In this document: one piece after another, positions 26,346 to 37,953 of the stretch
Position numbering within the stretch: the stretch's first letter is position 1
Layout: each line of letters starts with the position of its first letter
Source of the DNA: Cardiocondyla obscurior
Taxonomy: Eukaryota; Arthropoda; Insecta; Hymenoptera; Formicidae
Direction: 5' to 3'
Length of the DNA stretch: 64,000 nt
Assembly (NCBI RefSeq): GCF_019399895.1
Contig: NC_091885.1
Coordinates: forward strand, 1,648,501 to 1,712,500
Position numbers and translations under genes: made by a program
The notes under the pieces: model-generated
The model's input: only the letters and a program-made list of their open reading frames with translations
The model's database searches: none
Told to the model about the DNA's origin: nothing

Positions 26346-29300
26346 GGTAGGAAACGTCGCACTGATAAAAAAATTTGCGTTTACCCTCGCGAGGGAAAAG
26401 AACGTATTAAACCGGTGCTCACCAATTAAACATTTAGAGCGCGAAGGAAGGGAGAGAGGGGAGCGATGCACGTTTTTGTCGGAATTTCCGGTAGTGATTT
26501 ATCAAACGGGAAAGATCGTATCTGACGGATGGACGGCGGCAAGAAACGACTCCTCGAAGTCATGAGAAGAAGAGGCGCGGAATAGACGGGGGAGGGAGAG
26601 GAGGGGGTGAAGGAGGAGAGGAGGGTAGAAGGAGAATGCCTCGCATCTCGCGCGCACGCACCACGTGTCCGTGTTGCCCACGTCATTCCCATCTCTGCAT
26701 GCCACGCATGTGGGTGCGCGTAGGGCACATGTGAGTGAACGGGTGGTACGTACGCGTTGCGTAGATCCTCTAATACGCGAGCTAATAGGCCGGGCTGGCG
26801 CTATCGAGTGTCAAACGGGCCGAAACTCGGTAGAAAAAGTCTCGTAGGCGCGGTATCGCGGGGTCTTTTTGACGGAAAGCAGCCGGACGCGAGCGGCAGG
26901 AAACTCTATACCGGTGTCCGTGCACCGGCAGGGGCTCCTCTCTCTTTCTTTATCCCGCGGCAACGAGAGGCGAACGAGTACGCGGGATCTTCGACGTATC
27001 ACACACCGGCACTTTGGTAGAAACCCTTCCCAACGCTCGCGTCACGCCGGCGTGACAGCTCGAGGAAACGGCACGAGGAGTGTCCTCGAGCCTGAAGAAC
27101 CCCGCTTGCCAGGGTCCTCACGCTCTGCCTAGGTCCTCGAGGCCGGACAAATTCGGCTTCTCCGAACGTAGGGCGCATCCTTCGCATTCCCCGAGAACGC
27201 GCACCCCACCTTTCGAATTTTTCTCCGTTCCCGATGGATTCTTCGTTAGGCTTTTAATTAGTAAGTACGACCCGCTCGAGCGATAATGCGATCGAACGTC
27301 GGTGTATTATAATATACTTTTTTTCTTAAATTTAATATAAATACGGAGCTTCCGTTATCTATGTACCGCTTGACCGAAGGAACGCGGAGAGGTCGCGACG
27401 TCAAAATCGCGAGAGACCGTCCGCTTTATCAAATTATATTTAATTTATCAAATTGAATATTTACGTTAATTTCAGTACAATTAAGGTTCTCGTTTTCGCG
27501 ACGGTAAACGGTTTGTTGTGATTTCCTAGTAAAAAAAAAGGAAGCCACGTGTGGCGGCGGCCTCGTAAAAATTACCTGGCAAATTGGAGAAGCCAGGGGT
27601 GATATACGGTGCACCGTTTGTGTTTCGCCGTCGGTGACCTAGCGTTACGGAGAGGTAACGTCATTGCGAGGGTCGTTGGTGGCCGCGAAATGTTGGTCGC
27701 GCGTTAATAACCCGCTCCGGTTCGGGACCGGGCGTAATTTATGGTCCCACCAACGTTTTGACAAGCGCGCACAGGAAATTTATCGGCGATGGAGCAGACG
27801 AGACGACGAGAGCGACGGAGAGGAGAGGAAGACGCGGGTAAGGCAAGGTGGTGGGACTCTTTCATTGGCTAACCCTGGCGACGATGTTTTGAGCTATTAG
27901 ACGAAACAAGGCCTCGCTGTTTTACGACCGCTCGCGACCCGGAGCGTGCCACCGGGACCACGATTCGCTATCGTAAACGTGACGGTCCAGGGAATATTCT
28001 CTAATCTTGCGTAACTGAGAAGCCCTAGATTTTTTTTTTTTTGATTGCGTTAGAAAAAAAGCGAAGCCTTTCTAAAAAAAAAAGAAAAAAATTTAATATT
28101 TCGCGTCGAAGGGTGAATAATTTTAGATGGCGCCGTGGATACTTTTCCGAAACCGCACTCGTCGAATTTCGGTCCTATCGTTTCGACTATTTACAACAAA
28201 GCGGTGAAGGCTGGACTTTTACGATCATTGTCGCCGTCGTCGTTGTCGCGTGAAAATTTCGAGCGCGATCGTAAAAACTACCCGATACGATTTTCTCGAG
28301 GAACTCGTAAATCCCCTTTTCTTACAAGAGCCAAACCACTTGTGGCTCGCTCCTTCGCACGGTCGTAGCCGAGGAACGTTACTTTGACAGCCGGGAACAC
28401 TCGCAAGTGCGAAGAGACGTTAATACAATGCACCGTGAATTTTAAACGTAATGTTCCAACCACTTGGTTTTTCCCTCAAATTTTTCTCATTTTATATTCA
28501 TCCCTCAAAACCAACTGAAACGTCTATTAATTTGAAACCGTGGGTGCGATTAAAAATCCAGACTTAAATCGAATTCGTTTTGACGAAGTTTTAATTAAGA
28601 AAAAAAAGTGGCAAAAACGTTAAAGTCCATCCCTCGTAGGGACCTCGAAGGGGGTTAATGAGTCGCATCGCGCTCTCCGTCGCGCGTAATCGATAACCAT
28701 GCTTATTCTCACACTGGGCGTAAGAGAGAGCGGTTTTTGCTGGCTGCGGCTGGTCCGCCATCGCTGACCAGTGAGCGATGCACGTGCATAATGCACGGCA
28801 CACGCACGCGTACGCACGGGGGTCTTTCTTTCTCGTTTTCTCTCTTCCTCGCTCTTCCTCTCTGTCCGAGCTCGCGGATGTGCGCACCATCGCACATGCG
28901 ATTCGCTCAAGTTGGCGAACGGCGAGGTCCAGCCGGGCTCTCTTTCTCCGTCTCTCCTCTTTCCTCCTCGTCTCTTTCCCGTCTCTCTTTCTCGGCCGTC
29001 ATCATCTCGGACCTCGAGCTTTTATCGCGTCCGAATCGCCGCTAGCCGACCACATGTGTGCACGGCAAAAAGTCGCGTCTTGAGGCTACGCTCTCGCCTT
29101 CGTCCTCCCGGCGAGTCTTCGAGGACCACGGTCCGCGGCGGGTGGCCGAGGCGGGTAATAAATTTATTACGACGGCCGACGGAATTCGCGAGTGAACGCG
29201 GAAGACGCGAATGCTGCCTCGGTACGACGGTAGTTTCATTTTCTGACCGCCGGGAAGCCTGAAGAAAGATAGTGATAGGACCGAAACGTCGTCGATGAAA

Positions 29301-32300
29301 AATTTCACTCGCCTTGACAAAAAGTAGGTAATCGAGACGACGAGGGAGTCGGTTCTTTTGGACTTATCACCGGCGATAAAGACACGGGGCTGGATTTCCC
29401 GTAGTAATATTCAAATAAATAAATGAGCCCACTGTGCTGTACGTAAGAATTGTCGCGTTCGAGCAAAGCTGCGTCCCGGCATCGTGCTCTTGCAACATGA
29501 CCCCGAAAGACCTCTCTATCGCTCTTGCAGACAATGCGACGGTGATAATTCCCCGTTTTCTTTTTTTTTTCTTTTTTTTTCTCTTTCTTTTTTTTGCCAT
29601 ATTGCAAAGAGCAAGGAAACCAGGGAAAACTCGCGTATGAGACAACGATAAAAACCTTTGACGAGGTCGCGCATCCGCGTTGAACTCGACGGAGACCCGA
29701 TCTCTACCTTCTTCGTGTCGACCGCGCTGATAACGCATCGGAACTCTTTAACCGGCCACGTGAACCCGGTTATGCAACCGTGCCAATTCGCCACGGTCGC
29801 ACCGAAAATCTCAGGCAGGCTCCGCATGATCGGTTTCCACTCCAATTCCCGTCGAATCTCGTTATCGCGGTAGGGTAACTTGCGTGAGGCCCACAAAGCG
29901 GTCAATCACCAGCGCGGATTGTCGTTAAAGCCGTCGATACTCCGGCATAAACATTGTTTATAATACTGCCACGTTATATTATTTAACTGCAAACGTGACG
30001 ATTTATATTGCGGATGTTATTTTAACTGCAAAAGTTACAAGTTATTTAATCATTAATTGCACCGCGTAGTCTCTTTTAATGAACTCTATCTCGCTTTCTA
30101 TGACAGTGCGACAATGAATCGCGTCGGCGGCAGCGAGGCGCGATTAAATGTTCGAGCAACGTCGATCGCCTATCTAATTTAAATCTTAATTACGAAATCG
30201 TTTATGTGGTAATTTAATACAATTTGTCCGCGACGAGTGTGCTCGGGTTCTTATATTTTACGATCTAATTTTTAAACTGCGCTGATAATCTTTTTTCGAT
30301 TATTGCCACTTGACTTTTCACCGGCAAAACGACCCGGGGTGTCCTGCCCCTATAAATTTCAGAGAAGGATCTGGGTCATAAAACGTCGGCCAACAGGCTC
30401 CGTCGATTCTTCGACCGGGTTCCTCGTTCGTTGGCTCCGATGCGAAGGCATGCGCGCGTCACATCGCCGATAACGCGATCGCGCAACAACAATACCGAGT
30501 TATAAATTATAATAATAGCCGAGGACATTGTAATCGGAGCCGCAATTAGTCTCAGTCGGCACTGAGCGACCTGAGAGGGGAGCCGGTTTATTGTGTTCGA
30601 CCGTTATCGCGGCAATTTTTCATCGTGACTTCCGATAGAAATTCCCTCTTCTCGTTCGCATCCACACACGCGAAGAAATATTTGCGTTTATCGGTCCATG
30701 ATTTAAAAAAAAATAAAATAAAATAAAAAGAAAAAAAAAAAGGGTTAGAAATTGATAGATTTCTGTATCCATTTTGTTAAGTAGCGATTGCAGCTTGTAG
30801 GACACCGAGGGTTTTAATCTTCGAGCGTGATTTCACTCTCTTCGATTTCTTTTATGTCGTTGCTTAAGTTAAAAAAAAAGAAAAAAAAAATTTGCCTTTT
30901 AACGTTTAATCTGTATTATTTTTTATTCAGTTTTTTTTTCGTCTTGTATATACGTCTATTATCGGCGAGTTATGCCTCACGATACACAAACTATAACGGA
31001 TTGGCGTGCTAGGACTCGATTACAACACTCGTACACGAGACGAATCGGTGGGCCACGTGTCGGTATCACGTATCGAATTTCAAAAGCTTCTTAAAAATCG
31101 GGGCCCGAGAAATGGAGACGTACTCTCGCTGCGTGTCACGGTTCTACGGTTCGTCGAAGACGCCCGTTGAGAAATAAAGAAGAAATCGAGGGGGAGGAAG
31201 GAGAAAGGGAGTAAGAGAGAGGAAAGAAAAGGGTTAAAATCCTTGGTACATAAACGTCTCGAGAATATATTTGACGTCTCTACCGCCGGGGTTCGGCAAT
31301 AAGGTAACGCTTCGCGGATTGATTGTTAATGTCTTCTCTTATAAATTTATTCCGTCATCCGTCGTTGGCGCGTTACCCAGTCCCTTTTCCCGCGGTTTAC
31401 TTCGCCAAGGCACTTCGGTGTCATCGCGTCGAGCACCGATCCTCCGGACGCAGCTTCTCCGGCGACTCCCGCCGGAATGTTGAAAGGCCACCGACGATAA
31501 CGCGAATATTCATATAACGCGAGCCTCGCCGAGCGGCGTTTCACGGGTACGGCCCCCGTGCACATGGTGGTTCTAGTACCTCGATATAGTGGTGGATACT
31601 CGCTCTTTGTCAGCCATACCAGTCGAGAGTCACTCACGAGGAGAGTGCTTGAGACAGTGCAGAAGGCCTCGGGCTCTCCTCTCACTTCTTCCTCTTATCC
31701 CTCCACCTTAGGTGACGTCGCGGCGTTAATCGTTTTTTCCTGCCCGTCCACCGCGGTGTACGGCTTTCGGTCCGGAATCGGCGGAATCTCTTCATCGGGA
31801 GTTTCGGCCTTTCTTTAGAGAGCGATAACCAAGCGAGTCCGATATCTCCTCGTGAAAGTCGCGAACGGAGAATCGAAAGTGAATACGAACCGGGAATATT
31901 AATAAAAAAGAAAAAAATTAAGAGATATTAAAATACTCGACGCGATCTCGAGTTTTGAGTTGAAAGAAGCACGGGCTTTCGGCGGTGTTTCTCTTATCTC
32001 GCGCACGGGACGCAAGCGTAATTACGTTAATGCATCATCGGCGTCAGTAAGAAAACTGCCGGCGCAGAAAAATGGATATAAAAAGAAAAAAAAATTATTC
32101 GAGGGAGAGAAACTAAAGGGCGAGGAGGTTGAAGAAGCGGAGGAAGCTCCCTGTCTTTCAGACGGCCGTCTCCCGTCGTATCTTCCATCGACGTTGGGCG
32201 AAGTAGACGACGACGCGGCCGCGGATCTCAGAAGAGCCTGCGGTAAACTCAAGACCTATAAAACGTACAAACAAACTTCTTTCCGAGAAGAAGCTACCGC

Positions 32301-35300
32301 GCCGCGCCGCCATCGGCCGGCATGAGCGTATCGCGGATCACTCGCTGCCAAATGCCAATTATCTTCACTCGCCGCTGGCAATTAAGACGTGCCGCGCTTG
32401 GACGGGCGTCGTGAAAGAAGGAGGGCGATATCGGCCGCTAAGGGACGAAGGCACGATACCGAAACTTCGCCGAAATGGCAGCGCAAGTTTCCGGGAGGTC
32501 GACGAGACACGACGTCGATCAACGTCGCGGTAGCGTCACGATTTCTCGAGCTCCGTGGATAATTGAAAAATAAATTAACGACTCATGTGGCGAATATAAA
32601 CGTAATGCAAAAAAAAAAAAAAAAAACATTAATATATTCCGTTGCTCCCAGTCGCGCTTAAGGGTCGACGGTGCATTATCTAAAGAACTGCATGCCGCCC
32701 GGCGAAAGGTTAAAATTCCTGGACGCGCGAACCCCCTTCGGCACTTATTGATAAGCTTGTATCGGCGCCCTATTATGTACCTAGGTGCATGGTTTATCGG
32801 TATCTACCGCGTAATTACCATGGTAACGCCACGATAAACCGCTACTCGTGTTTAACTTGCTGTCGACCGCGCGCCGTCGGTGAAGCCAGCTTTTCGTCTA
32901 TGGGTATGCGGCCTCGTCTAGTTTCACACGTGGTCGAGTCCTCACGGTGTGTACCGAAAGGGGTGATCGATTAGATTGCCGGACGAACCGCGACTTCGCC
33001 TGGCTCCTCCGTGCTTGCGGAAGAATAACGGAAAGCGACGAGGTGTCGTTTTCAGCGACCGGAAATTTACCCGCGTCGCCAATTTCTCTCGCCTCTCTTT
33101 TTTCTCCCTCACTCTCTTCCTCTTTATTTTTTATTTTATTTTTATTTTTTTTCCTGACGAATTTAATTAATAATTTCAGCGCGAATGAGCGGACGAAACT
33201 TATCACGGCTATTTAACGATTCTTAAAACGGTCTAATTGCCACGCTAATTAGAGCTATCGTTGTGTCGGCCGATAAGCTCTCTTCGATCCTTTCTTATCT
33301 ATTAGATATATATGTGTGTCCGTGCACACATATAAGAATATACTGAATCTCGAGACGCAAGTCTCATCGCGATCACGTAAATCTTGCCTGGAAGATATCT
33401 CGAATAGAAGCCACGAGACGCGCAAACGATATATTAATTCATTAAGTAAATCACGTTCCGAAGTAATAAAGCTTCTTTGTATTAATCCGATTCTATTTAC
33501 GTCAACAAGATATTTTTGCTTCCTAAATAACGATACGCTTTTTTTTTTTTTTTTTTTTTTAATCGTAATTTAAAGAACTCTGATCTCGTCTTGATCTCGC
33601 GATGAATTTTTCGTCGGAAACGTATCGGCGAAGCTCCGCGACTGACTCTCGGGACTCCGCCGCGATCACAATGGCACACGCGAGGCGAGATTTCGATGAA
33701 TGGATAGATAGCAAGGAGGATATATAACTGGCCGATAAAAACCTGGCGCAGTCTGGAACAGCTGTAGAGGGGTTTACAGCTCTTTATTCCGCGGGACGCT
33801 GAATGCTCGAACTGTCAAAAAATTTTATCGATATCGCGCTATCGCGCTCGCTCAAATATTTATTTATTGTATACGAAATGTCATCGCACCCAATCGAGAT
33901 TGTAATTTCCGCAGGAAGGAAACATTTCCTTTATTCAGCCGGGGTGCGCAGAATTAAGAAAAATCTGTAATGAATGGATTGGCGTACGTTTGTAAAAATT
34001 TTATCATCGCGAATCGTCTCGCGGGTACTTCTCTATTAAATATTGTTTTATTTAATCTCGCGAAAGTATGTAGAAAGAGAGAGAGAGAAAGAGAGAATGC
34101 GGATGTGCTCGCATTAAGATAGGCGTCGATTCTCGGAATTGACATCCGGAAGTCGTTCGATGTTAAAGAACGACCGCCTTCTGGTAAATCGAATATACAT
34201 ACGTGACGAAATTAAAATAGATAAAGTGTATAAACGGCGGCTCTTTCCAACACCCAGCTGCTCGTACGCGTCAATGGGCGGTACTGTCGCATTTTGCACC
34301 GCGATTGTTTCTTCGTTATATCCTCCTCGTCCTGTTCACGGAATTATATCGTGGCCGCGGGGTCAAGAAAGCGCCGTTTCCGCCGTTTGTTCCGTTCCGT
34401 TGGGCCGGTCTCTCTCTCTCGTCGGCACTTTATCGAAATCCCGATGTCTGACAACGATGAGAGGAAAAAATCCGGACGGCCGGTTACGATGATACGGCGG
34501 GATGGAAGGGCTGACTCTCGTCAAGCTCATCGGTCTCTTCTTTCGCCGAGAAATGACGAGGGGGAAAAAAAAAAAAAAGAAAAAAAAAAAGAGTCAAGCG
34601 GAGTTGATCTAACCCGACGAAACCCAATCGTGAACGATCACCGCGAGTTGTTTTCACCACGATATCGCCCGTTCTAAATTTAGCTTGGCTTTAGCCCTTA
34701 GCTTGGCTTGACTCGGATTAAAGAAAAAAAAAAAAAATAAAAAAAAGTAAAAGAAAAAGATTAAAATTATAATATAATGTGATAAGAAAAATATTTAAGT
34801 AGGTAGGTATGTAAGAATTCGAGAAGTTCGAGCGTCTTGTTTCTAAAGAATGAATAGTATAATTACGTCATGATTTTAAAAATGATGTACACAAATTATT
34901 TTATAATTATTTATAATTAAGACTTAAATCTGGAATCTACGTTCTGACTAAATTATAATTTCTATCGAGCCATCAGAGACGCATGCGTACCTTCTCCACT
35001 TTTAATCTGCTAGACTCGGATAAGTCGCATAAACTCGCGACATTCCCACGTCCCACGGGTGGATTTCGATAAGCCCCCTGTTTGCTCGACCGAGAGAATA
35101 GTTCTGTTCGCGGTTTTTCGGGCCATTAAAAAAGGGGAACTAAAGGGCTCGGCAAATATTTGAGGCCCGTTTTGTTACCACGTGTGACCTAGTCCGTGTA
35201 CTATTTCATTTCGCTACGCGCGGTATCGTTGCAAATATCATTCGAGAAAGCCAAGAAAGATAAGGCGACGGTCGCACGGTCCTGCAGATCCGACCGCGGA

Positions 35301-35640
35301 GCTTTCAACTTTAACGGTACAAGTCTTTCGCAATTAAACAATTACACTCAGCTAAGAATATTACAAATAAAAAAGAAAATTAATAAATGAATTAAAAAGT
35401 AAAAGACGCCGACGCAATTTTTAGGAAGCTGGGAGAAACGGGGAGGGAATTAAATGCGGCAAGTGTTAGTCTCTCTTTGCTTTATTTCTACAAATTAACA
35501 TACACTGATAGGCAGATTATGGCATTTTCTGCGGCGAGCGGCGACGGCGGCTGGCGTACGTGAATTCCTCCACTCTCGTCCACCGAGTACGGGCGGGGAG
35601 GTGCAGTAGGCCGCGTTCTCTCTGTCCTCTATGACCTGCG
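26346..35640. other. Gene-free stretch between bantam and the SoxE locus
   Basis: No protein gene is recognisable. Minor items are an inverted repeat with 9-base arms (27,674-27,682 and 27,747-27,755), a TATAAAT at 30,351, a minus-strand frame of about 129 codons at 29,516-29,905, an acceptor/donor pair bounding 81 bases at 32,162-32,242, and long A or T runs near 32,609, 33,540 and 34,566. CpG-rich parts are open on both strands, so frame length is weak evidence. Confidence 0.5.
32791..32840. repeat. Inverted repeat enclosing a perfect palindrome
   Basis: Arms GGTTTATCG (32,791-32,799) and CGATAAACC (32,832-32,840) are exact reverse complements. Inside is the 12-base palindrome TTACCATGGTAA at 32,815-32,826. 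This could form a cruciform or be a dimeric binding site; no function is shown. Confidence 0.8.
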
Positions 35641-35651
35641 CTCTGCGACAC

Positions 35652-35757
35652 ACGTACGCACGTGCTTTGTGTGAGACTCGACGCACACCACGCCAAGGTC
35701 ACGTACGCACGTGCTTTGTGTGAGACTTCACGCACTCCACGCCAAGATCACGTACGC
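35652..35757. repeat. 49-bp tandem repeat, about 2.2 copies
   Basis: Copies at 35,652-35,700 and 35,701-35,749 match at 45 of 49 positions, and 8 bases of a third copy follow. Each contains ACGTACGCACGTG and CTTTGTGTGAGAC. The array lies immediately upstream of, or within, the first visible exon of the transcript predicted antisense to SoxE copy A, so it may be promoter or 5' leader sequence. Confidence 0.93.
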
Positions 35758-36360
35758 TAGCCGCCGTCGCAGCACCACGAACACCATTCCTGACGGTAAG
35801 TGTACATCGCACTTATAAATTACGGTTTAGTGTTCGCTCGTCAATGTGCAACTACGCCGAAACGTTAACCTACGCTTTCTATCAATCCTCGTAAAAATGC
35901 GGTGAATAAATATCTAAGTACAAAAGCACGGCTGTGTCAGCGTAGTAACTAGCAAATGTTAATAATGTATAACGTATCTATATCTGTTTGATCTACGTGT
36001 TTTAATATGGAGCTGCAAGCTCGTTTACACTAGCGCGCTCGATGCCAGGCCAGTCGGTCCTCGATATATCCGATCCATTGTCACGAATGCCTCTTTAACT
36101 CACGAAAAGCTGGATTTTGAATCCAGTTCTTAAAAACAGCTTCTTCCGCGAATCGCCGAAGCACCGTAGGCTACGAACGATCGCTGGTATCTCGACCGCG
36201 CGAATTCCGGGTTACGAAACGCTCGGTCTGTTAAACGACGAACGCGTCGAGCGCACATTTGCCACCCTCGATCATATTTCAGACGTTTATTTGAACGGGA
36301 CGTGTGCGAGCGTGTAGCGAGCCGACCGGCCGATCGCCGGTTTATAGCGCCTCTCGCTTA

Positions 36361-36430
36361 TACATATATATATATTTTATTTTTTTTTTTATTTTTTTTT
36401 TTATATGAATATATATATATTATTACATAT
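36361..36430. repeat. TA/T-rich low-complexity tract
   Basis: Alternating TA runs flank two poly-T segments in the first intron of the predicted antisense transcript. Confidence 0.85.
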
Positions 36431-37472
36431 GAAACGTTCGCGGCGTTGGGCACCGTATATATCGAGCGGCCGCCTGTTTGTTTGGCCTGAAATTCTGCGC
36501 TTTGGAATGGCCGGCTGTCATGGAATGATGTCATGGTGAATATCGTGGCCGCGCCTCGTCTACGTGGTGGAAGCTCTCGAGCTGGAGAACGGCCCGACCC
36601 GCCATTTTCGCGTCGAGCAAAAGAGCCACGTAGCCGCGCGGCCGATTCTTGGATCGCAAGCGATAATTGTTAACGAATTTACCGTCGACCGCAATCGTAG
36701 ACCAGCGTATCGAAACGACATTTCATCGACGCAAACGTCCGGTTCTAATTCGAAGCAGGAGGTCCGACTCCTCTCTTCTGGAGATTTTAATATGGCGTGT
36801 AGCGCGTTATAAACAATGGTAATAATATATTTTCCGGGTCAGATGAACGTGGAAATGAAGGGACGTTGTGCACCGTCGCGATTACCACGTAATAATTTTC
36901 GCATATTGAATTTAGCTTTTTACAATGTTCCGATATTTGGCTCGGTTAATTCGAGGCGGATATTACGCGCGTAATTATCGCGATACTAAAATTACGTGCC
37001 ATTAGAACGATAAGAGTCCAATTTCGATAGCATTATTTTTTAACAAATAACTCGAAGGCGCAAAGTCATGGCCCACGGTATTAACATTCCTTTCCATCTG
37101 TCTCTCGTTCTTGAAAAAATTCTCAATGCCCGTCGCACGTCCAAAATGATATCGGTATGTCTCGTTTGAGAGAAAGACGCTGATCTATATAATTTTTATT
37201 ACACTAATTACTATATTATCTTTATCACACGAACGTTTAGCCACGCATCTTGACGGATAACTCGCGTAAATAATTACTATCAATATGTAGATCTTGGTAA
37301 TTACGTCGTATTTGGCTATCCCTGGCTGTGTATGCCCGAAATTGTCGGGGGACTTAACTCCGCGTCGATCGATTCAATCACATTTATACAATAATTTTCA
37401 TTTATACAAGCATTTGCAATGACTTGGGTTTAACGAAATAGTCAACGCGACAGAGTAATCTACTTTATCTTT

Positions 37473-37478
37473 TTTATT
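37473..37478 (-). terminator. Candidate poly(A) signal of SoxE copy A
   Basis: AATAAA on the minus strand, about 210 bases beyond the stop codon. A second copy lies at 37,195-37,200. Confidence 0.4.
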
Positions 37479-37685
37479 TTACTCGGCGCATCTTGTACGC
37501 GTGTTCACTCGACGTCGTTGTCTGCAGAGTAATCTCGGAAGCATCGGAAAATATTTTGTAGAAAATAATTCGCTCGCTTATACGTAGAAAAAAAAAGGAA
37601 AAAAAAAAGAAGAAAATAAAAATCGAGCGATTCGACGACGCAGCGCGAAATGAAAAATGTTAGGCATTGTTTACCTCGCTCTGGT

Positions 37686-37953
37686 CTACATGTAATTCGG
37701 CCACGTCTCGATGCCGGAGACGTAGCGATGTGCGTATTGCGTGTAAGGTGTGGACACGTGCGAATGACCCATCTGCGTACCCGCGTGCGAGTGGTGCGCG
37801 TTATGGGCGGATATGTACTGGACCGGCGGAAGGGGAGGCTGCAGCTCGTGGTACCTGACCATCTCCTGTGTCCTGTCCTCCCACGACGACACCTCCGCGA
37901 TCGCCTGCTCCGAACAGTGACGCTTGATCGGTCTCTCGATCTCCTCTTCGTAT
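37686..37953 (-). CDS. SoxE: SoxE copy A, terminal coding exon 5
   Basis: The acceptor CATTTCTAG joins in phase to YEEEIERPIKRH. The exon ends with a Pro/His/Tyr-rich tail, STPYTQYAHRY and TWPNYM, and a TAG stop at 37,686-37,688. Confidence 0.92.
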
